Part shown: in pieces, positions 31,360 through 40,442 of the stretch
How positions within the stretch are numbered: the stretch's first letter is position 1
How the letters are laid out: each line of letters begins with the position of its first letter
Source of the DNA: Streptomyces sp. HUAS YS2
Lineage (GTDB): Bacteria > Actinomycetota > Actinomycetes > Streptomycetales > Streptomycetaceae
Length of the DNA: 64,000 nt
Direction: 5' to 3'
NCBI RefSeq assembly: GCF_033343995.1
Contig: NZ_CP137573.1
Location: forward strand, 3,815,001 to 3,879,000
Program-made: the position numbers and the translations under genes
Notes under the pieces: model-generated
What the model saw: the letters and a program-made list of their open reading frames with translations, nothing else
What the model was told of the DNA's origin: nothing
Databases searched by the model: none

Positions 31360-31772
31360 CGGTGACGATCTGGGTCGACGACTGGCAGATGCAGTGCTGC
31401 GGGGAGGACTTCGCGCCGGGGGACGTCGTCTCGTGGCGGCTGCTGGAGGTCGATCCGGAGGACTACGCCGACGTCGTCGGTGACGAGCGGGCGGCGGGCA
31501 TCGACTTCCGCGAGGAGCATCACGGGCAGGGGGACGAGCAGGCGCCGAGCTCGCTGGAGGTGCTGACGATCGCCGAGGTGCACTGCCGTTACGCGCTGCC
31601 TCCCGGCAGCACGGGCAACACGTACCACCCCGTTCCGGGCACCACCGTGCTGGTGCCGGTCGAGCGGGCGGACGGGTGGGCGAAGGCCCGGCCCGATGTG
31701 CGGTTCGCGGGCTATCTGGTGACCGCCCGGCGCGCCGCGGAGGCTTCGGAAGGGGCGGCCGCCCGGTCGTGA
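31356..31772 (+). CDS. DUF6578-family protein
   Basis: 138 residues from ATG 31356, overlapping the regulator's stop. It starts MTVTIWVDDWQMQCCGEDFA and continues with GDVVSWRL, FREEHHGQG and LTIAEVHCRYAL, typical of DUF6578. The Cys pair and His residues suggest metal binding, which is inference. Two tandem palindromes end the transcript. Confidence 0.8.
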   Translation: MTVTIWVDDWQMQCCGEDFAPGDVVSWRLLEVDPEDYADVVGDERAAGIDFREEHHGQGDEQAPSSLEVLTIAEVHCRYALPPGSTGNTYHPVPGTTVLVPVERADGWAKARPDVRFAGYLVTARRAAEASEGAAARS

Positions 31773-31807
31773 CCGGGCTGCGGACGGCGGCCCGGTCGTG
31801 ACCGGGC
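31761..31807. terminator. Two tandem identical palindromes
   Basis: GCCCGGTCGTGACCGGGC occurs at 31761-31778 and again at 31790-31807, 11 bp apart. The first overlaps the end of the DUF6578 gene. They lie between converging genes and can terminate both. Confidence 0.75.
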
Positions 31808-31851
31808 CGGGTGCACTCGTTCTTCGCGCACCCAGCCCGGGGCGCGGGCGT

Positions 31852-33057
31852 TCAGGCCGATGCTCGCTGGGCCGAGGTCGGGGCCGGGCCGGCTGCCTCG
31901 AGGCGGGCCTGGCGGGCGCCGGCGCCGCCCGCGCGGTGGAGGCGGTAGCCGCCGGGGTTGGCCGCCTCGTCGGCCATGTGCTTGACGACGCCCACGCACA
32001 CCGTCTCCTTGATCTTCGCGCCCAGGCGGCCGTCGACCTTCAGCCACACCGCGGCGTCCGACCGGTTGGAGAACTGGAAGATGCCGTCGCCGCGGCCCAG
32101 GCTGATGCACTGGGCGGCGAACGGGTTGTTGAGGGTCTCGGGCTGCTCGCCCGCGATCAGGCTGAGCACCGTGTCCGCGGCCTGCGCGCCCATCGGCATC
32201 GCGGCCTGGCAGCTCATCCGCAGCGGCAGGCCCGACGGTGCCGCCGAGTCCCCGGCCGCGATGATGCGGGCGTCGTCCACGCTGGTCAGTGTCTCGTCCG
32301 TGAGCAGGCGGCCCAGGGCGTCGGTGCTCAGACCACTGCGCACGGCCAGGTCGGGGACGCCGAAGCCGACGGTCCAGATCGTCACCGCGCTCGGCAGCTC
32401 GCGCCCGCCGCTGAGCCGGACGGCGTCGCGGGTCACCTCCGTCACCTTCGCGTCGGGGCCGTCGAGGACCGTCACCCCGAGCCGGGCCAGGCGCCGGGCC
32501 ACCGAACGGCGGCCCCGCGGGTGCAGGTACGGGCCGAGCACGCCGCCGCAGACCAGGGTCACCGCGCGACCCGCCTCCGCCAGTTCGGCTGCGGTCTCGA
32601 TGCCGGTCGGGCCGGCTCCCACGACCGTCACCGCGGCCGTCGCGGACGCGGCCTCCACGACCGGCCGCAGCCGCTCCGCCTCCTCGAACGTGCCGATCGG
32701 GTACGCGAACTCGGCCGCTCCCGGCACGCTCGGGTCGGCGCTGCCGCTGCCCACCGCGTAGACCAGGTAGTCGTAGCCGACCGTGCCGCCCGACGCCAGC
32801 GCCACGCTGCGCTCCGTCGCGTCGATCCGGGTCACGGTGTCGACCACCAGCCGGACGCCCTCGCCCAGCACCTCCCGGTAGTCGTGGACCGCCTCCCCGG
32901 TCCCGCCCACCAGCTGGTGCAGGCGGATCCGGTGGACGAAGGACGGGCGCGGGTTGATCACGGTCACCGTCACGTCGCCGCCCTGCGTGAGGCGGTTGGC
33001 CGCCATGACACCGGCGTACCCGCCGCCGATCACGACCACATCGGTGTGCTTGCTCAT
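31852..33057 (-). CDS. NAD(P)/FAD-dependent oxidoreductase (type-2 NADH dehydrogenase-like)
   Basis: 401 residues from ATG 33057. It has an N-terminal FAD motif DVVVIGGGYAGVMAANRL, a central NAD motif VTVVGAGPTGIETAAELAEA and DDARIIAAGDSAAPSG near residue 270, as in NDH-2 and rubredoxin-type reductases. It oxidises NADH onto a quinone or other acceptor at the membrane face. It is divergent from a TetR gene with a palindrome between them. Confidence 0.88.
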   Translation of the reverse strand: MSKHTDVVVIGGGYAGVMAANRLTQGGDVTVTVINPRPSFVHRIRLHQLVGGTGEAVHDYREVLGEGVRLVVDTVTRIDATERSVALASGGTVGYDYLVYAVGSGSADPSVPGAAEFAYPIGTFEEAERLRPVVEAASATAAVTVVGAGPTGIETAAELAEAGRAVTLVCGGVLGPYLHPRGRRSVARRLARLGVTVLDGPDAKVTEVTRDAVRLSGGRELPSAVTIWTVGFGVPDLAVRSGLSTDALGRLLTDETLTSVDDARIIAAGDSAAPSGLPLRMSCQAAMPMGAQAADTVLSLIAGEQPETLNNPFAAQCISLGRGDGIFQFSNRSDAAVWLKVDGRLGAKIKETVCVGVVKHMADEAANPGGYRLHRAGGAGARQARLEAAGPAPTSAQRASA

Positions 33058-33190
33058 GGTGTGTCCTCCGCTTCAAGTCCGCATCAGGTCCGGTTCTGCC
33101 TGTTCGGCCTCAAGACACCGGCGGCCCGGCTCCTGTGACAGGTACGGCTGTGTGACCTGGACAACATTCCGGTTCACTTTCGTGCACTCA

Positions 33191-33206
33191 CTGCACTGCT
33201 GTGCAG
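33191..33206. promoter_or_regulatory. Palindromic operator CTGCAC-N4-GTGCAG
   Basis: A perfect 6-bp inverted repeat lies in the 229-bp divergent region between the oxidoreductase and TetR genes, with TGCAC/TGCAT half sites on either side (33183, 33210). It is the likely TetR site. Confidence 0.55.
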
Positions 33207-33286
33207 CGACTGCATGAAGATATACTTATTCCCTGAGGGGGCGTCAAGACCCCGCCGACCCACCGACCCGGGAGCGACAGTCGACG

Positions 33287-33931
33287 ATGACCAGTGACGA
33301 TCCAGTCCGTCGCGGTGGCCGCGAAGCGCAGCGCCGCCGTACCCGCAAGGCGATCGTCGAAGCGGCGGTCCGGCTGAGCGCCGGCGGAGCGACGCCGTCC
33401 ATCGACGAGATCGCGGCCGCCGCCGACGTGTCGCGGCGCACGGTCTACGCGTACTTCCCGAGCCTCGATCACCTGCTGATCGACGCGACCGCCGGCGCGC
33501 TCAACGAGCCCCCCGTCGAGGAGGCGTTCGCCGACCCCGCGATCGCCGACGACCCCGCGGCCCGCGTGGACGCCCTCATAAGGACGCTCTTGAAGTACTC
33601 ACCGCAGTCGCTTCCGCTCGGCCGCCGGCTCATCCGGCTGACCGTCGATCAGCCGGTGGACGAGAGCCAGGACCCGCCCGCCCCGCGGCGCGGCCCCCGC
33701 CGGGTCGAGTGGCTGGAGCAGGCCTGCGAGCCGCTCCGCGAGACCCTCGCCCCGGAGTCGTACGAGAGGCTGATCTCGGCCCTGACCATCGTGGTCGGCT
33801 GGGAGGCGCAGATCGCTCTGCGCGACGTCCGCGGGCTCGGCCCGCAGGCCGAGGAGGAGGCCATCACCTGGGCGGCACGCGCCCTCGTGGAGGCGGCGAT
33901 CCGGGAGCACGAAGCGGGTGGTCGCCCGTAG
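33287..33931 (+). CDS. TetR/AcrR-family transcriptional regulator
   Basis: 214 residues from ATG 33287. The HTH reads PSIDEIAAAADVSRRTVYAY, followed by FPSLDHLLIDATAGAL. The C-terminal helical domain is typical in length. By position it should regulate the divergent NADH oxidoreductase-like gene. Confidence 0.87.
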   Translation: MTSDDPVRRGGREAQRRRTRKAIVEAAVRLSAGGATPSIDEIAAAADVSRRTVYAYFPSLDHLLIDATAGALNEPPVEEAFADPAIADDPAARVDALIRTLLKYSPQSLPLGRRLIRLTVDQPVDESQDPPAPRRGPRRVEWLEQACEPLRETLAPESYERLISALTIVVGWEAQIALRDVRGLGPQAEEEAITWAARALVEAAIREHEAGGRP

Positions 33932-33942
33932 GACCGGCCCCG

Positions 33943-34005
33943 CCCGCAGGTCTTCCGTCCGCAGGGCTTCCGCCCGCACGTCTTCGGCCCCAGGTCTTCC
34001 ATCCG
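33943..34005 (+). repeat. Degenerate 15-bp tandem repeat
   Basis: Four imperfect units of CCGCAGGTCTTCCGT-like sequence stand head to tail between the TetR gene and the reductase gene. Confidence 0.6.
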
Positions 34006-34057
34006 CGCGGCCGAAAAGCCCATCCGCCGTGCGCGGCACGCTGGTTAGGGTGGCTGG

Positions 34058-34615
34058 ATGCCTACGCCGCCTCTGATTCTCCTGGTGTCCGGAAGCCTGC
34101 GGGCCGGTTCCTCCAACGCGGCGGTGCTCGGCACCGCGCAAGCGGTGGCGCCCTCCTGGATACGCACCCGCCTCTACGAGGGCCTGGGCGCGCTTCCGCA
34201 CTTCAACCCCGACGACGACCGCGATCCGCTGCCCGCTCCGGTCGCCTCGCTACGGGCCGCCGTCGAGGAGGCGGACGCGGTGTTGATCTGTACTCCGGAG
34301 TACGCGGGTACGCTGCCCGGCTCGTTCAAGAACCTGCTGGACTGGACGGTCGGCGGCACCGAGATCTGCGACAAGCCCGTGGCCTGGGTGACCGCCGCCG
34401 CCCCCGGGCGCGGCCAGGGTGCGGAGGCCACTCTGCGCCTCGTGCTCGGCTACACCGGCGCCGCCGTCGTGGAATCGGCCTGCGCCAGGATTCCGGTGGC
34501 TCCCCAGATCGTCGGCGAGGACGGGCTCATCACCGATCCGGACGTGCGCGAGCAGATCGGCAAGGTGCTCGCGCTGCTGGCGGAAGGGGCCGCGGCCGTC
34601 AGCCGGTCGGAATGA
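34058..34615 (+). CDS. NADPH-dependent FMN reductase-family protein
   Basis: 185 residues from ATG 34058. The flavodoxin-like start VSGSLRAGSSNAAVLGTAQA binds FMN phosphate, and CTPEYAGTLPGSFKNLLDWT is the family signature for the flavin ring. It reduces FMN or quinones with NAD(P)H. It is a single gene with a stop 45 bp from the converging LysR gene. Confidence 0.88.
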   Translation: MPTPPLILLVSGSLRAGSSNAAVLGTAQAVAPSWIRTRLYEGLGALPHFNPDDDRDPLPAPVASLRAAVEEADAVLICTPEYAGTLPGSFKNLLDWTVGGTEICDKPVAWVTAAAPGRGQGAEATLRLVLGYTGAAVVESACARIPVAPQIVGEDGLITDPDVREQIGKVLALLAEGAAAVSRSE

Positions 34616-34660
34616 ACCGGCCCGTGCCGACCACCGACATCGGTGGCATCCGGGACAGCG

Positions 34661-35545
34661 TCATCGAGTGACCTCGCAGACCGTGTCGACGAAGGCGCGT
34701 ACCCGGGCGCTCTCGCCGCTCGCCGGCCAGACGAAGCCGTACACGACGGGCGGGGCGTCCCGGAAGGGGACCCACGCCACGTCGGGACGGGCGTGGTAGC
34801 GCTCCGCGGTCCGGCACGCCGGTGAGACGCCACGTCCCAGGCCGACGAGGTTCATCACCTCGGTCCAGTACGTGAACGTCGGGCCGTGCTCGACGGGCGA
34901 CCCCTGGGGAGTCCGCCGCGGGTAGTGGTGGTCGAGCCAGTACGGCGGTACGGCTCCGGACACGGCGAGGAGCGTCGACTCGGCGAGGTCCTCCACCGAC
35001 ACGGACGTACGCCGGGCGAAGGGGTGCTCGGCCGGGACCATCAGCGACCGCGGCTCGTGCAGGACGACGGGACCGAGGGTGAGATCGGGTTCCTGCACCG
35101 GGCGTTCGGTGACCTGGAGATCGAGCCGACCGCTCCTGAGCGGCCCGAACGGGTCGGAGAGCTGGACCTCCTGGATCTCGATCTCGCAGTCCGGGTAGCG
35201 GGTACGGAAGGTGTCGGCGGCCCTCAGAAGGATCTCGGCGACCATCGGGCTCGAGTACCCGACGTGGAGCACGCCCGTGATGCCCCGGCCCATGGCCATC
35301 GCGCGGTCCACGGCGCGCTGGAGCTGCCGGCGGACCGGGATCAGATCGTCGCGCAACTGCTGCCCCGTCGGGGTCAGGGCGACACGGCGGCTGGTGCGTT
35401 CGAACAGCGGGACACCGATGCGGCGTTCCAGCTTCTTGATGGTCTGGCTGACCCGTCCCTGGGCCAGACCGAGCCGCTCGGAGGTACGCCGGAAGTGCAG
35501 CTCCTCGGCCAGCGTCAGGAACACCTCGATCTCGTGTCGCTCCAT
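34661..35545 (-). CDS. LysR-family transcriptional regulator
   Basis: 294 residues from ATG 35545. The N-terminal winged HTH is FLTLAEELHFRRTSERLGLA, then QGRVSQTIKKLERRIGVPLF, followed by a periplasmic-binding-like effector domain (LHVGYSSPMVAEILLRAAD onward). It is divergent from the old yellow enzyme gene across 142 bp and very probably controls it. Confidence 0.9.
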   Translation of the reverse strand: MERHEIEVFLTLAEELHFRRTSERLGLAQGRVSQTIKKLERRIGVPLFERTSRRVALTPTGQQLRDDLIPVRRQLQRAVDRAMAMGRGITGVLHVGYSSPMVAEILLRAADTFRTRYPDCEIEIQEVQLSDPFGPLRSGRLDLQVTERPVQEPDLTLGPVVLHEPRSLMVPAEHPFARRTSVSVEDLAESTLLAVSGAVPPYWLDHHYPRRTPQGSPVEHGPTFTYWTEVMNLVGLGRGVSPACRTAERYHARPDVAWVPFRDAPPVVYGFVWPASGESARVRAFVDTVCEVTR

Positions 35546-35687
35546 CGCCGGCCTCCATGGGTGAGTTTGGCGCACCGATCGTAGATGACTTCGATCTTGT
35601 TCGGCCCGGAACGGAGTTCGAGAGTGGATCAGACCCCGAGGCCCGCACGCCGAGGTCCACCACCCCATCTCCCCAAGGACGATCGTC

Positions 35688-36788
35688 ATGACCACCCCCA
35701 GCGTCTTCGACCCCGCCCGAATCGGCGCCCTGGACCTGCCCAACCGCCTGGTGATGGCGCCGATGACCCGCAACCGGGCCGCCGACGACGGCGTTCCGAC
35801 CTCGATCATGGCCACGTACTACGCGCAGCGCGCCTCCGCGGGGCTGATCGTCGCCGAGGCCTCGACGCCCAACGCCGTCGGGCAGACGTACCCGAACATC
35901 ACCGCGATCCACAACGACGCGCACGTTGCCGGCTGGCGGCAGGTCACCGAGGCGGTCGGCGCCGCGGGCGGCCGCATGTTCCTTCAGCTGCAGCACGGCG
36001 GCCGGATCGGTCACCCCGACAACAGCGGCGGCCTGTGGCCCGTCGCGCCCTCGCCGGTCCCGCTCCCCGACACGATCTTCACGCCCCACGGCCACCAACC
36101 CGCCGTCGTACCACACGAGATGACCGTCGACGAGATCCGGGCCACCGTGGCCGACTTCGCCGCCGCCGCCCGCCGGGCGATCGACGCCGGTTTCGCCGGG
36201 GTGGAGGTGCACGGCGGCAACGGCTACCTGCTCCACCAGTTCCTGGCCTCGGGGACCAACCACCGCACCGACGCCTACGGCGACTCGGTGGCCGGTCGCA
36301 TCAGGTTCGTACGCGAGGTGGTCGAGGCCGTCGCCGACGCGGTCGGCCCCGAGCGGGTCGGCCTGCGCATCGCCCCCGGCGTCACGGCCAACGGCATGCA
36401 CGAGGACGACGCGGAGGAGGTGTACCCGGCGCTCGTCGACGCGCTCGCCGACAGCGGACTCGCCTACCTGCACGTGGTGTTCGCCGACCCCGACCAGTCG
36501 CTCTTCCAGCGCATCCGCAAGCAGTGGGCGGGCACGCTGATCGCCAACCCGGCGCTGCCGTGGCCCGGTCCGCTGCCGGCCGACGGCGGCCGGCACGAGG
36601 CCGAGCGGCTCCTGGCCGCGGGAGCCGATCTGGTCTCCCTCGGCCGGGCGTTCCTGGCCAATCCCGACCTGGTCGAACGGCTGCGCGTGGGCGCGCCGCT
36701 CAACCCCCTGCAGGACAAGGGCCTGATGTACGTGGGCGGCGAGGCGGGCTACACCGACTACCCCGCGCTCGCGAAATCGCATGCGTAA
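35688..36788 (+). CDS. Old yellow enzyme-family alkene reductase
   Basis: 366 residues from ATG 35688. It is a complete FMN TIM barrel: LPNRLVMAPMTRNRAADDGV, QLQHGGRIGH, AGFAGVEVHGGNGYLLHQFL, then LISLGR-type ADLVSLGRAFLANPDLVERL and the C-terminal YPAL. The H-x-x-N pair for substrate binding appears in LHQFLASGTNHRTD context. It reduces activated C=C bonds with NADPH. Regulated presumably by the divergent LysR protein. Confidence 0.92.
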   Translation: MTTPSVFDPARIGALDLPNRLVMAPMTRNRAADDGVPTSIMATYYAQRASAGLIVAEASTPNAVGQTYPNITAIHNDAHVAGWRQVTEAVGAAGGRMFLQLQHGGRIGHPDNSGGLWPVAPSPVPLPDTIFTPHGHQPAVVPHEMTVDEIRATVADFAAAARRAIDAGFAGVEVHGGNGYLLHQFLASGTNHRTDAYGDSVAGRIRFVREVVEAVADAVGPERVGLRIAPGVTANGMHEDDAEEVYPALVDALADSGLAYLHVVFADPDQSLFQRIRKQWAGTLIANPALPWPGPLPADGGRHEAERLLAAGADLVSLGRAFLANPDLVERLRVGAPLNPLQDKGLMYVGGEAGYTDYPALAKSHA

Positions 36789-36853
36789 CGGCTACAACTC
36801 AGGGGCACGCGTCTGACCGTGCGAACACCGACCCCTGCCGGAGTGAGGCGCGA

Positions 36854-37453
36854 GTGCCCATGAAGCCGCAACCGACCGAACACATCCGCCCCGCCCGTGC
36901 CGTGGACGTCCCCGCGCTGATGGCTCTTCGGACGGAGGCGGAGCGGTGGCTCAGCACCAAGGGGACGGATCAGTGGAGCGATCCGGAGACGGGGAGCACC
37001 GCGATCGGGAAGTGGCGGGCGGCGATCGACGACGGGCGGTCCTGGGTCGTCGTGGGCGGCGACACCGGCGAGATCCTCGCGACGGTGAGCCGCGGGCCCG
37101 CCGACCGCGACTTCTGGACCGCCGACGACCGGCCGGAGTCCGGGTTCTACCTGTACAAACTGATCGTCGCCCGGGCCGCGAAGGGGCAGCGGCTCGGCGT
37201 CCGGGTCCTGGACTGGGCCTCCCGCGTCGCCGCGCTGGAGGGCCGGGAGTGGGTCCGTATCGATACCTGGCGCACGAACACGGACCTCCACGCCTACTAC
37301 GAGCGCCTGGGCTTCGACCACGTCCGCACCGAAGCCCCGTCCCACCGGCGCTCGGGCTGGCTGGCCCAGCGCCCCGCCACCGAACTCGCCCTGCCCGACC
37401 ACCTGCTGGAGCCCGGCGACCGGTGCGCCCTGGCCCAGGTCAGCTCGGCATGA
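36854..37453 (+). CDS. GNAT-family N-acetyltransferase
   Basis: 199 residues from GTG 36854 (GAGG five bases upstream) or 197 from ATG 36860. The acetyl-CoA region is LYKLIVARAAKGQRLGVRVL, and the C-terminal fold is HAYYERLGFDHV. The acceptor is unknown. Its 3' end overlaps the converging hydrolase gene by 14 bp, so there is no terminator between them. Confidence 0.85.
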   Translation: MPMKPQPTEHIRPARAVDVPALMALRTEAERWLSTKGTDQWSDPETGSTAIGKWRAAIDDGRSWVVVGGDTGEILATVSRGPADRDFWTADDRPESGFYLYKLIVARAAKGQRLGVRVLDWASRVAALEGREWVRIDTWRTNTDLHAYYERLGFDHVRTEAPSHRRSGWLAQRPATELALPDHLLEPGDRCALAQVSSA

Positions 37454-38255
37454 CCTCGGCCGCGAAGGCGGCGATGTCGCGGAGGACGCGGTCCGGGTTC
37501 TCCCAGTAGGGCACGTGGCCGGCGCCCTCGTGGACGAGGAGGCGGGAGAGGGGGATGGTGTCGAGGATCCTCTGCTGGTCCTCGCGGGGCAGGATCGGGT
37601 CGCGGTCGCCCCAGACGACCAGCGTGGGGACGAGGATGCCGGTGAGGGTGGCGAGGAGGTCGGTCTCCAGGAGGCCGTGCAGCGTTTCGCGCCAGACGCG
37701 GGCCGGGGCCTTCAGGTTCTCGTCGACGATCGTCTCCAGGAAGCCGCGGGCGATCGGGACCTCCGTCATGCCGCGGACGAAGTCCTCCACGAACGCGCGG
37801 TCCACCGGGTCTTCCGCCGCGCTCAGCCGCTCCCGCAACTCGGCCGCCCCGGGCTTGTCCGCGAGGGAGGCCGGTACGCCCAGGAGGACCAGGCCCGCCA
37901 CCCGGTCCGGGCGGCGGCCCGCGACGATCCGGGCCTGCACTCCTCCGCTGGAGCCCCCGACCAGCACGGCGCGCTCGATCCCCGTGCTGTCCAGGAACGC
38001 GACGAGGTCGTCGGCGAAGTCCTCGGGCAGATAGCCCTCCTCGGGCTTCTCCGCGTCGCCGTGGCCCCGCTGCGTCGGGGCGTACGCGTGCAGCGCGGAC
38101 GGCATACGCCGGAGCATGGGCTCGAACGTCCACCACGAGTCCACGTAGCCGTGGACCAGCACGACCGGCGTGCCGTCCGGGCCGCCGGCCTCGGCGTACG
38201 GGAGGGTCGGCCGTCCCTCGCCCAGGACGGCGCTGTGCACGGCGACGGTCGACAT
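37440..38255 (-). CDS. Alpha/beta-fold hydrolase
   Basis: 271 residues from ATG 38255. The oxyanion motif VVLVHGYVDSWW, nucleophile elbow VLVGGSSGGVQ (Ser), acid in VVWGDRDPILP and catalytic His in HEGAGHVPYWENPD form a complete triad. Probably an esterase or lipase-like enzyme; the substrate is unknown. Confidence 0.9.
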   Translation of the reverse strand: MSTVAVHSAVLGEGRPTLPYAEAGGPDGTPVVLVHGYVDSWWTFEPMLRRMPSALHAYAPTQRGHGDAEKPEEGYLPEDFADDLVAFLDSTGIERAVLVGGSSGGVQARIVAGRRPDRVAGLVLLGVPASLADKPGAAELRERLSAAEDPVDRAFVEDFVRGMTEVPIARGFLETIVDENLKAPARVWRETLHGLLETDLLATLTGILVPTLVVWGDRDPILPREDQQRILDTIPLSRLLVHEGAGHVPYWENPDRVLRDIAAFAAEVMPS

Positions 38256-38344
38256 TCCGCCTCCTCACGTCTTCTCCAGAGTAGGAAGGGAAGCGACGGG
38301 CCGATAATCGGGAGCGGGACGGAAGAGACTCCGGAGGTGTGCCG

Positions 38345-38998
38345 ATGGATGACCGGCGGCTCGTCTGGTACGTGGCGTACGGGTCCAACATGCACGCCGC
38401 CCGTCTGCGGTGCTACCTGGCCGGCGGGTCACCGCCGGGGACCGATCGGGTGTATCCCGGCTGCCGGGACGCCTCGGAGCCGGTGCGGTCGGCGGGCGTG
38501 GTGCTGCCGGGGTGCGTGTACTTCGCGACCGAGTCGGCCGTGTGGTCGGGCGGGCGGGCGTTCTACGACCCGAGCGCGCCGGGGGTCGCGTACGCGCGGG
38601 CGCATCTGGTGGGCGCCGGGCAGTTCGGCGACATCGTGGCCCAGGAGATGGAGCGGGAGCCCGGGACCGACCCCGACGTCGGCCTCGACCTGGACGACGT
38701 CGTCGCGCGCGGCCGGGTCGCGCTGGGGCCGGGCCGGTACGAGACGCTGGTGTGCGCCGGGGCGCTCGACGGGGTCCCGCTGCTGACGTTCACCGCGCCG
38801 TGGAACATGGCGGACGTGCCGCCGCTGGCGCCGTCCGCCGCGTACGTACGGCATCTCGCCGCCGGGCTGCACGAGACCGGGACCTGGGGGCCGGACGAGA
38901 TCGCCGGCTACCTCGCCGGCCGCCCCGGGGCCGCGGGCCACTGGGCGCCGGAGCAGGTGCTGGCCCTTCTGGACCCGGACGCCGCGGCGCAGGCCTGA
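38345..38998 (+). CDS. Gamma-glutamylcyclotransferase-fold protein
   Basis: 217 residues from ATG 38345, chosen because GGAGG lies 7 bases upstream; GTG 38339 is too close. WYVAYGSNMHAARLRCYLAG is the hallmark YGSN loop of the GGCT/AIG2 fold. FTAPWNMADVPPLAPSAAYV follows near residue 155. Close homologues are often labelled histone deacetylase, which this sequence does not support. Catalytic activity is untested; the usual glutamate is not obvious. Confidence 0.7.
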   Translation: MDDRRLVWYVAYGSNMHAARLRCYLAGGSPPGTDRVYPGCRDASEPVRSAGVVLPGCVYFATESAVWSGGRAFYDPSAPGVAYARAHLVGAGQFGDIVAQEMEREPGTDPDVGLDLDDVVARGRVALGPGRYETLVCAGALDGVPLLTFTAPWNMADVPPLAPSAAYVRHLAAGLHETGTWGPDEIAGYLAGRPGAAGHWAPEQVLALLDPDAAAQA

Positions 38999-39085
38999 AG
39001 ACCCGGACGCCGCGTCACCGGCCTGAGGGCCGGGGCGGCCCGCCGCCGGCGTGAGGCCCCCGGACGCCCGCCGCCGGCGTGAACG

Positions 39086-39751
39086 TCAGCGCTTCAGGCG
39101 CGCCTCCAGGCCGTCCAGGACCGCGTCGAGGCCGAACTCGAAGGACTCGTCGGGGCTACCGGCGTACTCCGTCGAGCCGATCCGGGCGCGCAGCCGCGGG
39201 AAGCGGGAGGCCGTCTCGGCGGCCTCCTTCATCGTCGCCGCGAACGACGCCTCCGCGTCACCGCCGCCGCGTTCGATCCTGCGGGTGAGCGAGGCCGTGG
39301 CGGCGGCGCCCAGCGCGTTGCCGAGGACGTACGTGAAAACGCTCGCCGCCGCGCGGTCCGCGTCGGGGCCGGTGAAGCCGGCCTTCTCGTAGACGGCGAG
39401 GGTGTGGTCGTCGAGGCGGGACTTGGCGGTGCCGAAGAAGAGGTGGCTCGCGAAGGCCTGCACCAGCCAGGGGTGGCGGCTGAACATCCCGTGCAGGTCC
39501 GTCGCCATCGAGGCGGCCGCCGTGCGCCAGTCGACGACGTCCAGGTCGGGCAGCCGGATCTCGTTCCAGACCTCGTCGCCGGCCAGCGTGACGAGGTTGT
39601 CCTTGTTCTTGACGTGCCAGTAGACCGCCGTGGCGGCGGAGTCGAGGCGCTGCCCCAGAGCCCTCATGTTGAGGCCCTCCAGCCCTTCGGAGTCCAGGAG
39701 CTCGATGGCGGTCCTGACGATCTGGTCCTTGGTCAGCGTGTCGCGCGGCAT
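39086..39751 (-). CDS. TetR-family transcriptional regulator (TetR C-terminal type)
   Basis: 221 residues from ATG 39751. The HTH reads GLNMRALGQRLDSAATAVYW and then HVKNKDNLVTLAGDEVW, the classical TetR/TcmR arrangement. The C-terminal TetR_C domain includes RHPWLVQAFASHLFFG. It is divergent from a membrane-protein gene and its probable 17-bp operator occurs upstream of that gene and of the next one. Confidence 0.9.
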   Translation of the reverse strand: MPRDTLTKDQIVRTAIELLDSEGLEGLNMRALGQRLDSAATAVYWHVKNKDNLVTLAGDEVWNEIRLPDLDVVDWRTAAASMATDLHGMFSRHPWLVQAFASHLFFGTAKSRLDDHTLAVYEKAGFTGPDADRAAASVFTYVLGNALGAAATASLTRRIERGGGDAEASFAATMKEAAETASRFPRLRARIGSTEYAGSPDESFEFGLDAVLDGLEARLKR

Positions 39752-39778
39752 GCGCTCACGATAGGGCGCCGACATCGA

Positions 39779-39852
39779 CTTGCACAAAGTTCGAGAACTC
39801 TCTTGCACGCTGTTCAAGTCCTCGACTACGTTCTACTTGAACACAGTGCAAG
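39779..39852. promoter_or_regulatory. Cluster of 17-bp TetR operators
   Basis: CTTGCACGCTGTTCAAG (39802-39818) is the near reverse complement of CTTGAACACAGTGCAAG (39836-39852). A weaker third copy is at 39779-39795 (CTTGCACAAAGTTCGAG). They fill the 132-bp divergent region. Confidence 0.75.
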
Positions 39853-39883
39853 TCACTCACGGAACACCTCGAAGGAGAAACCG

Positions 39884-40405
39884 ATGAACACCGTCGCCGC
39901 CCTCGCCCAGCTGCTCGTCTCCGCCGCTTTCGTCAGCATCCCGGTGCTGCGCCACAAGGTCGGCGACCGCGCCAAGGTCGCCGCGAAGGCCGAACTCCGC
40001 CGCCAGGGCGCCCGGGACACCGTCCTGGAGGAGAACGGGATGCGGTTCGACGCCAGCGGCCACGAGACCTGGGCACCCGTCTCGATCGCCGCGCTGGTCG
40101 CCGTCCTCGCCGGGCTCAACTTCGCCGGCAACGACTGGGGGCACCTGCTGACCTGGATCCTCCAGTCGCTGGTCCTGCTCGGCAACGGCGTCATCCTCTA
40201 CAGCCAGCTGACCGCCGCACAGTCCGTCCAGGCCGCGTTCGCCCGCAAGAACGACCCGAGCCTGCTGGCGATCGACGTCCCCGCGCTGCTCAAGGCCGCC
40301 GAGGACGCGTTCCCCGCCTGGACCCGCATCCTGCAGAACGTCCGCCACACCGTCGTCTTCGCCGGGTCCGCGCTCGCCATCACCCTGACCGCGATCGCCG
40401 CCTGA
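39884..40405 (+). CDS. Small integral membrane protein
   Basis: 173 residues from ATG 39884 with AGGAG upstream. There are four hydrophobic segments: VAALAQLLVSAAFVSIPVL, SIAALVAVLAGLNFAG, LLTWILQSLVLLGNGVILY and VVFAGSALAITLTAIAA. A paralogue follows at 40484. Function unknown; it is under the 17-bp operators, so it is probably induced when the TetR ligand is present. Confidence 0.7.
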   Translation: MNTVAALAQLLVSAAFVSIPVLRHKVGDRAKVAAKAELRRQGARDTVLEENGMRFDASGHETWAPVSIAALVAVLAGLNFAGNDWGHLLTWILQSLVLLGNGVILYSQLTAAQSVQAAFARKNDPSLLAIDVPALLKAAEDAFPAWTRILQNVRHTVVFAGSALAITLTAIAA

Positions 40406-40442
40406 CACGACGCCGATGAACCCGGGCTACGCCTGCCCACCA

